A stretch of DNA of 28,607 nt from UBA7887 sp964408735 (lineage in GTDB: Bacteria; Pseudomonadota; Alphaproteobacteria; UBA7887): assembly GCA_964408735.1 (NCBI GenBank), contig CAYPAX010000059.1:1-28607 (forward strand). Direction: 5' to 3'. Position 1 is the first letter of the stretch, and every line of letters starts with the position of its first letter. The position numbers and the translations under genes are program-made. Shown here piece after piece: positions 12,745-21,358 of the stretch. Below the pieces are notes generated by a model. The model ran no database searches and had not been told where the DNA came from. It was given only the letters and a program-made list of their open reading frames with translations.

Positions 12745-15233
12745 GCCTTTCCAGGCGCGATTTCATCAAGACCCAGGCCGCCATCGCAGCCGCCGGCGCC
12801 GCAGGCGTCACCCTGCCCGGTATTCCGGAGGCACAAGCCGCCGCCGGTGACATTCGCTGGGACAAGAGCGCCTGCCGGTTCTGCGGAACCGGCTGCGGCG
12901 TGCTGATCGGCACCAAGGGCGGGCGCGTGGTCGCCACCCAGGGCGATCCCGAGGCGCCCGTGAACCGGGGCCTCAACTGCATCAAGGGCTATTTCCTGTC
13001 CAAGATCCTCTATGGCAGCGACCGCCTGACGATGCCTCTCCTGCGCATGACCGACGGCGCCTACGACAAGAACGGCGAATTCACGGAAGTCTCGTGGGAT
13101 ACCGCCTTCGATGTCATGGCGGAGAAGTTCAAGGCGGCCATGGCCAATGGCGGCCCCAAGACGCTGGGCATGTTCGGCTCGGGCCAGTGGACGGTCTGGG
13201 AAGGCTATGCCGCGGTCAAGCTGATGAAAGCGGGCTTCCGCTCCAACAATATCGATCCCAATGCGCGCCATTGCATGGCGTCCGCGGTGGGTGCCTTCAT
13301 GCGCGCCTTCGGCATCGACGAGCCCATGGGCTGCTACGACGACCTCGAGCATGCCGACGCCTTCGTGCTCTGGGGCGCCAACATGGCCGAGATGCATCCG
13401 GTCCTGTGGTCGCGCCTCACCGATACGCGGCTGACCAAGCCCGGCTGCGAAGTGCATGTGCTCTCGACCTTCGAGAACCGCTGCTTCGAACTGGCCGATA
13501 ACGGCATGGTCTTCACGCCGCAGACCGACCTGGCGATCCTCAACTACATCGCCAACTACATCATCACCAACAATGCCTACGACAAGGACTTCGTGGAGAA
13601 CCACGTGGTCTTCACCAAGACCGCAACCGACATCGGCTACGGGCTGCGCCCCGAGCATCCGCTGGAACAGGCGGCGGCCAATGCCGGCAAGGGCAAGCTG
13701 AGCGAGATCACTTTCGAGGAATACGCGGCGCTGGTCGCGCCCTATACGCTGGAATATGCGGCCGAGCTGTCCGGCGTGCCGGCCGAGAAGCTCGAACGCC
13801 TGGCCAAGCTCTATGCCAATCCGGACACCAAGATCTCGTCCTACTGGACCATGGGCTTCAACCAGCATACCCGCGGCGTCTGGGTGAACGGCCTGCTCTA
13901 CAACGTGCATCTGCTGATGGGCAAGATCTCGGAGCCCGGCAACAGCCCGTTCTCCCTGACCGGCCAGCCTTCCGCCTGTGGCACGGCGCGCGAGGTGGGC
14001 ACCTTCGCCCATCGCCTGCCCGCCGATCTGGTGGTCAAGAACGAAGCCCACCGCGCCTTTTCCGAGAAGGTCTGGGGCCTGCCGGAAGGCACCATTCCAC
14101 CCAAGCCCGGCTATCACGCCGTGTTGCAGAACCGCATGCTCAAGGACGGCAAGATCAATGCCTATTGGGTGATGTGCAACAACAACGTCCAGGCTGCGCC
14201 CAACCTCAACGAAGAGACCCTGCCGGGCTATCGCAACCCTGCCGCTTTCGTGGTCGTCTCAGATCCCTACCCGACCATCTCGGCACTCGCCGCCGACCTC
14301 ATCCTACCCACCGCCATGTGGGTGGAGAAGGAAGGCGCCTATGGCAATGCCGAGCGGCGCACGCAGTTCTGGCGCCAGCAGGTCAAGGCACCGGGCGAGT
14401 CGCGCTCGGACCTCTGGCAGGTGGTCGAATTCTCCAAGCGCTTCACCACCGACGAGGTGTGGCCGGCGGAGTTGCTCGATGCTAAGCCCGAGCTGCGCGG
14501 CAAGACCCTCTACGAGGTGCTTTTCGCCAACGGCCAGGTCGACAAGTTCCCGCTGTCGGAGACCCAAGAAGGCTTCGACAACGACGAGGCGGAGTCCTTC
14601 GGATTCTACGTACAGAAGGGCCTGTTCGAGGAATACCGCCGCTTCCAGTTCGAGGGGCCGAAGCCGGGCCACGAGATGGCCGACTTCGACACCTATCACA
14701 ATACCCGCGGCCTGCGCTGGCCGGTGATCGACGGCAAGGAGACCTTGTGGCGTTTCCGCGAGGGCTACGATCCGCACGTGCCCGAAGGCGCCGGCGTCAA
14801 GTTCTACGGCAAGCCCGACGGCAAGGCGCGCATCATCTTCGCCCCCTTCGAGCCGGCGGCGGAAGCGCCCGATGCGGAATACGACCTCTGGCTCTCGACG
14901 GGCCGTGTGCTGGAGCATTGGCATTCCGGCTCCATGACCCGGCGCGTGCCCGAGCTCTACCGCGCCTTCCCCAATGCGGTGCTCTATATGCACGGCGACG
15001 ACGCCGCGGAACGTGGCTTGCGCCGGGGCCAGGAGGTCATGGTGCAAACCCGGCGCGGCGAGGTTGCCACACGGCTCGAGACCCGCGGCCGCAACAAGCC
15101 GCCCCGTGGCCTCGTCTTCATGCCCTGGTTCGACGAGAGCCAGCTCACCAACAAGCTCACCCTCGACGCCACCGACCCGTTGTCGAAAGAGACCGACTTC
15201 AAGAAGTGCGCGTGCCGGGTGGTGAGAGCCTAA
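12741..15233 (+). CDS. napA: periplasmic nitrate reductase catalytic subunit
   Basis: NapA reduces nitrate to nitrite in the periplasm at a Mo-bis-MGD centre fed by one 4Fe-4S cluster. The 830-residue length is standard. A twin-arginine signal SRRDFIK at 4-10 is followed by a hydrophobic Ala-rich stretch and a likely cleavage after AQA near residue 33. The cluster ligands are C45, C48, C52 and C80, and Lys82 next to the last one is the conserved relay residue. The molybdenum ligand is Cys178 in NARHCMASAV, which marks the Nap/Nas type. The C-terminal MGD-binding domain is complete, including the segment LSTGRVLEHWHSGSMT. It overlaps napD and is followed by napG after 31 bp. Confidence 0.97.
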   Translation: MSLSRRDFIKTQAAIAAAGAAGVTLPGIPEAQAAAGDIRWDKSACRFCGTGCGVLIGTKGGRVVATQGDPEAPVNRGLNCIKGYFLSKILYGSDRLTMPLLRMTDGAYDKNGEFTEVSWDTAFDVMAEKFKAAMANGGPKTLGMFGSGQWTVWEGYAAVKLMKAGFRSNNIDPNARHCMASAVGAFMRAFGIDEPMGCYDDLEHADAFVLWGANMAEMHPVLWSRLTDTRLTKPGCEVHVLSTFENRCFELADNGMVFTPQTDLAILNYIANYIITNNAYDKDFVENHVVFTKTATDIGYGLRPEHPLEQAAANAGKGKLSEITFEEYAALVAPYTLEYAAELSGVPAEKLERLAKLYANPDTKISSYWTMGFNQHTRGVWVNGLLYNVHLLMGKISEPGNSPFSLTGQPSACGTAREVGTFAHRLPADLVVKNEAHRAFSEKVWGLPEGTIPPKPGYHAVLQNRMLKDGKINAYWVMCNNNVQAAPNLNEETLPGYRNPAAFVVVSDPYPTISALAADLILPTAMWVEKEGAYGNAERRTQFWRQQVKAPGESRSDLWQVVEFSKRFTTDEVWPAELLDAKPELRGKTLYEVLFANGQVDKFPLSETQEGFDNDEAESFGFYVQKGLFEEYRRFQFEGPKPGHEMADFDTYHNTRGLRWPVIDGKETLWRFREGYDPHVPEGAGVKFYGKPDGKARIIFAPFEPAAEAPDAEYDLWLSTGRVLEHWHSGSMTRRVPELYRAFPNAVLYMHGDDAAERGLRRGQEVMVQTRRGEVATRLETRGRNKPPRGLVFMPWFDESQLTNKLTLDATDPLSKETDFKKCACRVVRA

Positions 15234-15264
15234 AGCCTGAGGACGGCGGCGCGCCGGAGCTATC

Positions 15265-16014
15265 ATGACTACGGGCCATATGCGAGCAGGGGGCGAGCCC
15301 ATCGACCGCCGGCGGTTCCTCGCCCGCGGCATGCGCGGCGCTGCCGGGGCCGGGCTGATGACCCTGGCGCTCGGTCGCCTCGCGGGCGATGCCCGCTCGC
15401 ACGCGCCAAGCGCGCTGCGGCCACCCGGCGCAAGAGCGGAGGCCGACTTCCTTGGCGCCTGCGTGCGCTGCGGCCTTTGTGTGCGGGCCTGTCCCTACCC
15501 CACGCTCGACCTCGCCGACCGTGACGACGAGATCGCCGATGGCACGCCCTTCTTCGTCGCCCGCAAGGCGCCCTGCGAGATGTGCGAGGATATCCCCTGC
15601 GTCGCCGCCTGCCCCACCGGCGCGCTCGACCCGGCTCTCGACGATATCGACGATTCCCGCATGGGCCTGGCGGTGCTGATCGACCAGGAGACCTGCCTCA
15701 ACTTCCTCGGCCTGCGTTGCGAGGTCTGCTATCGCGTCTGCCCCGCGATCGACAGCGCCATCAGCCTCGAAGCGCGGCCCAATCCGCGCACCGGCCAACA
15801 CGCCATGCTGCTGCCGACGGTGCACTCGGACGGCTGCACCGGCTGCGGCAAGTGCGAATACGCCTGCGTGCTGGAAAGCTCTGCCATCCGCGTCCTCCCC
15901 GTGGCGCTCGCCAAAGGCCGTGGCGGCGAACACTACCGCCTCGGCTGGGAGGAGAAGACCGTCCTGCCGGGCATCACGGACCTGCCCGACCGCCTGCCGG
16001 AGGCCACCCAATGA
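15265..16014 (+). CDS. napG: ferredoxin-type electron transfer protein NapG
   Basis: NapG is the periplasmic iron-sulfur partner of the membrane quinol dehydrogenase NapH and passes electrons towards NapC/NapB/NapA. The 249-residue product has a twin-arginine-like signal DRRRFLARG at 14-22 and four cysteine quartets for 4Fe-4S clusters: C66-C69-C72-C76, C104-C107-C112-C116, C144-C152-C155-C159 and C191-C194-C197-C201. All sixteen cysteines are present. The start is set by GGAG eight bases upstream. The stop overlaps the napH start by 4 bases (ATGA), consistent with coupled synthesis of the NapGH pair. Confidence 0.95.
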   Translation: MTTGHMRAGGEPIDRRRFLARGMRGAAGAGLMTLALGRLAGDARSHAPSALRPPGARAEADFLGACVRCGLCVRACPYPTLDLADRDDEIADGTPFFVARKAPCEMCEDIPCVAACPTGALDPALDDIDDSRMGLAVLIDQETCLNFLGLRCEVCYRVCPAIDSAISLEARPNPRTGQHAMLLPTVHSDGCTGCGKCEYACVLESSAIRVLPVALAKGRGGEHYRLGWEEKTVLPGITDLPDRLPEATQ

Positions 16015-16856
16015 GCGCCCGCTGGCTGATAACGCGCCGCGCCAGCCAGGCCACGGTGCTGGGGCTGTTCCTGGCCGGACCGCTGGCGGGGATCTGGGTC
16101 GTCGAGGGCAATCTCTCGTCATCGCTGGTGCTCGGTGCTGTGCCCCTGAGCGATCCCTTCGTGCTGCTGCAATCGATTTTCGCCGGCCATGTGGCAGAGG
16201 CCAGCGCGCTGATCGGCGCCGCCATCATCGTCGCCTTCTACGCCCTGCTTGGCGGCCGCGCCTATTGTTCTTTCGTCTGCCCCGTGAACCTGGTCACCGA
16301 TGCCGCCGCCTGGCTCGCCCGACGCCTTGACATCCGGCCGGGCTGGCAGCCGGCGCGCGAGACCCGCCTCTGGCTGCTGGCCGGCGCGCTGGCCGCCGCC
16401 GCGGCAACCGGTAGCCTGGCCTATGAGCTGATCAACCCGGTCTCGACATTGCAGCGCAGCCTGATCTTCGGACTGGCCGGCGGCTGGCTGGTGGTGAGCG
16501 CGGTGTTTCTGCTCGACCTTCTGGTGGGGCGGCGGCTGTGGTGCGGTCACCTCTGCCCGCACGGTGCGCTTTACGGCCTCATGGGGTCGGCCAGTCTGGT
16601 GCGTGTCTCCGCCGCCCACCGTGAGGCCTGCAACGATTGCATGGACTGCTTCGACGTCTGCCCCGAGCCGCATGTCATCGGACCGGCATTGCGCGGTGCC
16701 CGCCAGGGCACGGGTCCGCTCATCCTGTCGCGCGATTGCACCAATTGCGGCCGCTGCATCGACGTTTGCGACAAGCGCGTCTTCGCCTTCGATTTTCGCT
16801 TCAACAACGCTACGGAGCCGGCCCCCGCCGGCGCGCCCATGGGAGAAACACGATGA
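16011..16856 (+). CDS. napH: membrane quinol dehydrogenase subunit NapH
   Basis: NapH is an inner-membrane protein that oxidises quinol together with NapG. The 281-residue product starts at the ATG overlapping the napG stop, with GGAGG upstream. Four membrane segments are visible at about 13-31, 64-82, 120-138 and 153-171. Two CxxxCP motifs, C86-C90 and C178-C182, lie at the cytoplasmic ends of helices as in the family. The C-terminal domain has two 4Fe-4S quartets, C207-C210-C213-C217 and C243-C246-C249-C253. The stop overlaps the napB start. Confidence 0.95.
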   Translation: MSARWLITRRASQATVLGLFLAGPLAGIWVVEGNLSSSLVLGAVPLSDPFVLLQSIFAGHVAEASALIGAAIIVAFYALLGGRAYCSFVCPVNLVTDAAAWLARRLDIRPGWQPARETRLWLLAGALAAAAATGSLAYELINPVSTLQRSLIFGLAGGWLVVSAVFLLDLLVGRRLWCGHLCPHGALYGLMGSASLVRVSAAHREACNDCMDCFDVCPEPHVIGPALRGARQGTGPLILSRDCTNCGRCIDVCDKRVFAFDFRFNNATEPAPAGAPMGETR

Positions 16857-17305
16857 AACCAACCGTTTCGGCCATCATTGCGGTGGCATTGCTCCTCGGC
16901 ATCGTCGCGATGCCCGTTGCGGTCACGGCCCAGGACGCCGGGCTGACCTCCTTGCGGGGCAGCGCGCTGATCGATGAGTCCGCCGGCGCCGATGAGATCC
17001 GCTCGCCGGATGTCAACCAGCGCTTCCCGCGGGCCTATCGCCAGCAGCCGCCACTGGTGCCGCACCGCACCGAGCAGTATCAGATCGACCTCAAGGTCAA
17101 TCGTTGCATGCGCTGCCACGACTGGCCCTACAACGTCGAGGAAGGCGCGCCCAAGGTCAGCGAGACCCATTACGTGGACCGCGACGGCAATGCCCTCGAC
17201 ACCGTCTCGCCCAGCCGCTGGTTCTGCACCCAATGCCATGTCTCGCAGTTGCGGGCCAGCCCGCTGGTTTCCAACACCTTCCGCTCCGCCATCGAGGTCG
17301 AGTAA
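16853..17305 (+). CDS. napB: periplasmic nitrate reductase dihaem cytochrome c subunit
   Basis: NapB is the periplasmic dihaem cytochrome that feeds electrons to NapA. The 150-residue product has an N-terminal signal peptide ending near VTAQDA (25-29) and two haem-attachment motifs, CMRCH at 85-89 and CTQCH at 125-129. Candidate distal His ligands are His71 (LVPHRT) and His106 (SETHY), as in known NapB. The start ATG overlaps the napH stop by 4 bases, with GGGAGA nine bases before it. The C-terminus is short but complete. Confidence 0.96.
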   Translation: MKPTVSAIIAVALLLGIVAMPVAVTAQDAGLTSLRGSALIDESAGADEIRSPDVNQRFPRAYRQQPPLVPHRTEQYQIDLKVNRCMRCHDWPYNVEEGAPKVSETHYVDRDGNALDTVSPSRWFCTQCHVSQLRASPLVSNTFRSAIEVE

Positions 17306-17338
17306 CCGCAACCGAACAGCCCGCAAGGGGATAAGGCC

Positions 17339-17974
17339 ATGTCAGAAGACACCCCCGTCACGCAAAAAAGATCCCTGTTGCGCCGTATGTTTGGATCACT
17401 CGGCCGGCCCAGTCTGCGCTATGCCCTCGGCACCTTGCTGGCCGGCGGCTTCGCGCTCGGCATCCTCTTCTGGGGTAGTTTCAACTGGGCGATGGAGCTG
17501 ACCAATACGGAGACGTTCTGTATCGGCTGCCACGAGATGGAGCAGAATGTCTATCGCGAGTATCAGCGCACCATCCACTATTCGAACCGCACCGGCGTGC
17601 GCGCCACCTGCCCCGACTGCCATGTGCCCAAGACCTGGATCCATAAGGTCGCGCGCAAGATCCAGGCGACCAACGAGCTCTACCACCACTTCCTGGGCAC
17701 GATCTCGACGCGCGAGCAGTACGAGGCCAAACGCCTGCAGCTGGCACAGAACGTATGGGGCGTGATGGAGCGCACCGACTCGCGCGAATGCCGCAACTGC
17801 CACGACTTCGATTCCATGGACTTCTCGGTGCAGCAAAAGCGCTCGCGCGACCGCCACCAGGCGGCGCTGGACGAGGGCAAGACCTGCATCAACTGCCACA
17901 AGGGCATCGCCCACGAACTCCCCGAAGGCGCCTTCGAGGGTGACGGCGCGAACAACGACGGGGCCGGCGGGTAG
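17339..17974 (+). CDS. napC: membrane-anchored tetrahaem cytochrome c quinol dehydrogenase
   Basis: NapC takes electrons from the quinol pool and passes them to NapB. The 211-residue product has one N-terminal membrane anchor at about 28-48, preceded by a basic stretch. Four CxxCH motifs follow: CIGCH 61-65, CPDCH 91-95, CRNCH 151-155 and CINCH 183-187. This is the NapC/NirT pattern and usual length. The ribosome site AAGG lies six bases upstream. It is the last gene of the operon. Its stop is 3 bp from the stop of the convergent enolase-superfamily gene, with no terminator between them. Having both NapC and NapGH gives the operon two routes from quinol. Confidence 0.96.
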   Translation: MSEDTPVTQKRSLLRRMFGSLGRPSLRYALGTLLAGGFALGILFWGSFNWAMELTNTETFCIGCHEMEQNVYREYQRTIHYSNRTGVRATCPDCHVPKTWIHKVARKIQATNELYHHFLGTISTREQYEAKRLQLAQNVWGVMERTDSRECRNCHDFDSMDFSVQQKRSRDRHQAALDEGKTCINCHKGIAHELPEGAFEGDGANNDGAGG

Positions 17975-17977
17975 GCC

Positions 17978-19108
17978 TCAGGAAGCCGTGAACGAGGCCA
18001 GGGCGTCGCGGTCGATCTCGATGCCCAGGCCCGGGCCGGTGGGAATGGCGACGATGCCGTTTTCGTGCTCGATCGGCCGGGTCATGATGGCCTGGCGTGC
18101 GGGATGCTCTGAGCGGTCGAATTCCAGCATCGGCTCCCACGGCCTGTTGCTCGGCGGGTTGTGAGGCAGCACGGCCAGCAGCTGCAAGGCCGCCGCCAGG
18201 CCGATGCCCGTTCCCCAGACATGCGGGATCATGCGCACGCCGAAGGCATTGGCCATGTCGGCGATCTTCTTGCACTCGCTCAGGCCGCCGGCGGCACAGG
18301 TGTCGGGCTGCAGATAATCCATGGCGCCTGAGGTGAGGATGTCGCGAAAGCCGAAGCGCGTGTAGTCGGTCTCGCCGCCCGCCATGGGGATCGACGTCGC
18401 GGCCTTGACGGCGCGATAGCCGGCCAGGTCTTCCGGCGGCACCGGCTCCTCGAACCAGCCGATATCCAGATGCTCGACCTTCTTCGCCAGGCGAATGGCA
18501 TCGATGACATCGTAGCCGTGATTGGCATCGAGCATCAGGCCCATGTCGGGGCCGATGGTCCGGCGGGCCATGTCTACGAGGGCGGCATCTTCCTCCACGT
18601 CGAAGCCGATCTTCAGCTTGACGGCAAAGAAGCCCGCCGCCTTGTAGCCGGCGATCTCCTCCTTGATGTACGCGAAGGGATCGCCATGGCGCTTGCGGTA
18701 GGTGCCGGTGGCATAGGCCTTGACCTCGCTGCGCAGGGGACCGCCCATGAGCCGATGGATCGGCGCTTCGAAATGCTTGCCCTTGATGTCCCAAAGCGCG
18801 ATGTCGATACCGCTGATGGCGCAGATCGGCACGCCCTTCTGACCCTGGTCGCGAAAGGAGGCGTAGAGATCCTGCCAGATCCTATCCGTCGCCAAGGGGT
18901 CCGCGCCGATAACCCAAGGCTTGTATGCCTCGATCATGGCCGCAGCCGGGCGGGCCGGGCCGAAACATTCGCCCCAGCCGACCAGGCCCGTATCGGTGAC
19001 CACTTCCACGACGCAGGAGACCCGCGTCGCGGCCTCGCCGACGGCCCATTGAAAAGGCTCCGACAACGGCGCCTCGAGAACATGCGTTTTGACGTCGCTG
19101 ATCTTCAT
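17978..19108 (-). CDS. mandelate racemase/muconate lactonizing enzyme family protein
   Basis: This is an enolase-superfamily enzyme of the mandelate racemase subgroup, most likely an acid-sugar dehydratase or racemase acting in the cytosol. From the second ATG (19108, GAGG six bases upstream) it has 376 residues; a first ATG at 19114 lies directly on that ribosome site. The catalytic and metal residues are in place: Lys164-x-Lys166, metal ligands Asp194, Glu220 and Glu246, the Asp269-His296 dyad and Glu329. The set matches mandelate racemase almost position for position. The substrate cannot be given. No sugar transporter or aldolase gene is nearby. Confidence 0.9.
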   Translation of the reverse strand: MKISDVKTHVLEAPLSEPFQWAVGEAATRVSCVVEVVTDTGLVGWGECFGPARPAAAMIEAYKPWVIGADPLATDRIWQDLYASFRDQGQKGVPICAISGIDIALWDIKGKHFEAPIHRLMGGPLRSEVKAYATGTYRKRHGDPFAYIKEEIAGYKAAGFFAVKLKIGFDVEEDAALVDMARRTIGPDMGLMLDANHGYDVIDAIRLAKKVEHLDIGWFEEPVPPEDLAGYRAVKAATSIPMAGGETDYTRFGFRDILTSGAMDYLQPDTCAAGGLSECKKIADMANAFGVRMIPHVWGTGIGLAAALQLLAVLPHNPPSNRPWEPMLEFDRSEHPARQAIMTRPIEHENGIVAIPTGPGLGIEIDRDALASFTAS

Positions 19109-19281
19109 TCTCATCCTCGCAAAATGATCGCTTCAAGCCGCCGGATAGCTCTTGTTCCGATCGGAGAAGGGCCTCGGTCCTCGGAGACACCAAAATTGCG
19201 CCTGCTCTGCGCGGCCTCTCTAACTGCCATCCTCTTCGGCGCCTTGCGCTTTTTGCAAATGCCCAAATCGCCGACCGCAGA

Positions 19282-19752
19282 TTACATGCGATGGGGTCGG
19301 TATACGATGCCGTTGGCGACTTGGGTTTCGCGCACGAAGCGAATGATGCTGCCCATGTCGGCCCGGCTGACCTTAGGTTGGGGCGGCATGTTGCCGTAGG
19401 ACCAGTGATGCTGGCGCACGCCGTTGGTAGCGGCGCGATAGAACGCACGGTCGTCATGATGGCCGGGATTGTAGGTGTCGTGTATCAACGGCGGGCCACC
19501 ATCGCCGCCCGAGGCATTCTCGCCATGGCATTCGGCGCAGGACTCCGCGAACAGCGCCTGGCCTTGCTGGGCGTCGGCCGAGAGTGCCGGCACCGTGACG
19601 CCCACTGTGCCATCGAACGTGCCGTATAGCGTCAGAGCTACGACAGCGACGCCGACAGCCCCGACGAGCACCCATTGCAACGTGTAGGACAACGGCGAGG
19701 CCTGCCGCGGCGCCGGCCGGTTTTGCCGCTGCTTCTTCTTCCGCTTCGCCAT
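19282..19752 (-). CDS. membrane-anchored monohaem cytochrome c
   Basis: This is a 156-residue class I c-type cytochrome. A very basic cytoplasmic tip (KRKKKQRQ) is followed by a membrane segment at about 23-44, and the haem domain faces the periplasm. The haem motif is CAECH at 72-76; Met122 in YGNMPPQ is the likely sixth ligand. The start at 19752 is set by GGAG six to seven bases upstream; a longer frame to 20007 has no support. It may carry electrons between a membrane complex and an oxidase or reductase, but no such complex is adjacent except nap. The 173 bp between it and the enolase-superfamily gene show no clear terminator. Confidence 0.88.
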   Translation of the reverse strand: MAKRKKKQRQNRPAPRQASPLSYTLQWVLVGAVGVAVVALTLYGTFDGTVGVTVPALSADAQQGQALFAESCAECHGENASGGDGGPPLIHDTYNPGHHDDRAFYRAATNGVRQHHWSYGNMPPQPKVSRADMGSIIRFVRETQVANGIVYRPHRM

Positions 19753-19954
19753 TTCGCTCCGCCTCTGTCTTTGCAGTCCAATATACCGTCGCGACCCGAC
19801 TGGCGTCATATCCAAAGGGCGATAATCCGCCTCACGAATATTTAGCCGATTTCGTATCCCTGAAACGCCTCGCATTTTGGAGCGGCACGAGGATGGCCGG
19901 TATCTGTGAGGGGTGATAGCATCGAGGCGCGACGCCAAAGGCATGGTGGACGGG
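19753..19954. other. intergenic region upstream of the cytochrome c gene
   Basis: This is about 200 bp of non-coding sequence between the cytochrome start and the palindromic element. It should carry the cytochrome promoter on the minus strand, but I could not pick a convincing -35/-10 pair. It has some AT-rich patches (around 19780-19800 and 19838-19860). No FNR box was found. Confidence 0.5.
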
Positions 19955-20222
19955 CTAGTGGTCCAAATCTGGCATATGATACCCATAGGACGGTCGTCCG
20001 CGCCCACCGGTTAGGCGCGCGGTGCGCCGCGATGCGGGTCCATCGCAAGGACCGCGCAACGACGCCGGTGGGCGTGGACGACCGCCCAAAGGTCGCCTCT
20101 GACGCTGCCTCGCGTCGTCAGGCACGTTTGCCGATGGGCCGGCATCGCCAGCACGCACCTTTCTAGCGAAGCGACGACAGAGGCGATCCTATGGGTGCCA
20201 TATGTCAGATTTGGACGACTAG
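19955..20222. repeat. 268-bp pseudo-palindromic element with three nested stems (MITE-like or structured leader)
   Basis: The outer arms 19955-19990 and 20187-20222 are 36-base inverted repeats differing at 4 positions. Between them lie two hairpins of 94 nt each, 19991-20084 and 20093-20186, split by an 8-base linker. The first closes with a 20-bp stem (one G-T wobble); the second with a 9-bp perfect stem extending to about 21 with mismatches. Both are capped by CGATG-N6-CATCG at the same offset from the arm. Both outer arms begin with CTAG, which could be the 4-bp duplicated target of an IS5-type mobilised element. No frame inside is coding. It ends 3 bp before the ABC permease start. It may be a non-autonomous mobile element, two head-to-head copies of a 130-nt unit, or a structured RNA leader. 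Confidence 0.8.
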
Positions 20223-20225
20223 AGC

Positions 20226-21356
20226 ATGATTCGGCTGGCATTCCGTCAAATGGGTCATTGGCCGGCACGTACCACGATGACGGTGCTGGCGATGGCAGGT
20301 GTCGTCACCGTGCTGCTGGTGCTGGATGGCTTTCGGCTCGGCGTCTACAGCCAATTGCGCGCCGGCGTGCTTGATCGCGGCGGCGACCTCATCGTCACCC
20401 AGGCCGGTGTCGCGAACATGATCGCGGTTCGCTCGGTCCTGCCCCAGCTCACGCGTCTCGCCGTCGAAGACATCGAGGGCGTAAAGGAAGCCCATCCACT
20501 GACCGGCTTGCCGATCATCTACGACCAGGATGGCCGCAAGACACCGATCTTTCTTTTCGTCCATGACACGCTCGGCGGCCCGCCGCAAATCGATGTCGGG
20601 AGGCCGGCCACCGAGCCGCGGCAAATCGTCCTCGACAGCTCCCTGGCACACAAATACGGCCTGGCGCCCGGGGACGATATCGTCATATCCGACTTCCGCT
20701 TCAGAATTGCCGGGTTCGCCCGCAACAGCTCGGCCTTGTTCACGGCCTTCGGCTTCGTCAGCTATGACGGGCTGCTCGATTTCTATTTGGAATCCGACAT
20801 GGTGGCCGACATCACCACCTTCCCGCTGCTCAGTTTCCTGCTGGTCGAGATCGATGCCGATGCGCATGCCGGCGTGATCTCCGATCGCATCGAGGCAGCA
20901 CTGCCCGTGGCCGACGTCTTTCTGCCGGAGGATTTGGCCCAAAGGGACGTCGAACTCGGCGAAAGCTTCGTCGGGCCTGTGCTCGGCGTTCTCCTGCTGC
21001 TGACCTACGTGGTCGGTATTCTGGTTGTCGGCTTGTTCATGTATTCGACCATCGATGCCAGGCGACGCCCTCTCGGGGTGCTGCGGGCGCTCGGGTTTCC
21101 ACCCCGCGCGCTGGCACTTTCGATTGTCATCGAGGTGATGCTCATGACGTTGGTCGCGGTTCCCATCGGCATGGCCCTGGCGTGGGCCGTCGCCGAGGCG
21201 ATCTCCGCCTTGGCACCGCTCTATCTGACATTGCCGCTGGAGGCGTCCTTGGTGTTGCGCACCGCGCTTGGCAGTTTGGCCTTCGGCCTCATTGGGGCGG
21301 CAATACCGTTGCGTGCGGTCGCCCGCCTCGACCCGGCCGTCGCCTTCCGGAGCTGA
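20226..21356 (+). CDS. ABC transporter permease, MacB/DevC-type, first copy
   Basis: This is a 376-residue inner-membrane permease with the FtsX/MacB layout. One membrane helix is at about 18-37, then a large periplasmic domain, and three C-terminal helices at about 252-275, 297-325 and 342-362. It ends with LDPAVAFRS, the usual coupling-end motif of this family. Such transporters do not carry substrates through a channel but drive extrusion or extraction of lipids, peptides or metals by mechanotransmission. The ATG at 20226 fits the family N-terminus (MIRLAFRQMGHWPARTTMTV). No ribosome site is visible, because the preceding bases belong to the palindromic element. It forms an operon with the next two genes. 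Confidence 0.9.
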   Translation: MIRLAFRQMGHWPARTTMTVLAMAGVVTVLLVLDGFRLGVYSQLRAGVLDRGGDLIVTQAGVANMIAVRSVLPQLTRLAVEDIEGVKEAHPLTGLPIIYDQDGRKTPIFLFVHDTLGGPPQIDVGRPATEPRQIVLDSSLAHKYGLAPGDDIVISDFRFRIAGFARNSSALFTAFGFVSYDGLLDFYLESDMVADITTFPLLSFLLVEIDADAHAGVISDRIEAALPVADVFLPEDLAQRDVELGESFVGPVLGVLLLLTYVVGILVVGLFMYSTIDARRRPLGVLRALGFPPRALALSIVIEVMLMTLVAVPIGMALAWAVAEAISALAPLYLTLPLEASLVLRTALGSLAFGLIGAAIPLRAVARLDPAVAFRS

Positions 21357-21358
21357 TG

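Noticed and set aside
12702..14117. A 471-codon minus-strand frame opposite napD/napA
   Set aside because: NapA on the plus strand is complete with all cofactor ligands; the opposite frame has no signature.
19955..20222. CRISPR array or integron attC site as explanation of the palindrome
   Set aside because: There are no regularly spaced direct repeats and no integrase or cas gene, and the arms lack the attC core sites.
19906..20268. Short frames on both strands across the palindrome
   Set aside because: Their similarity to one another (PNLAYDTHR and PNLTYGTHR) is the trivial result of the inverted repeat, and there is no ribosome site or codon bias.
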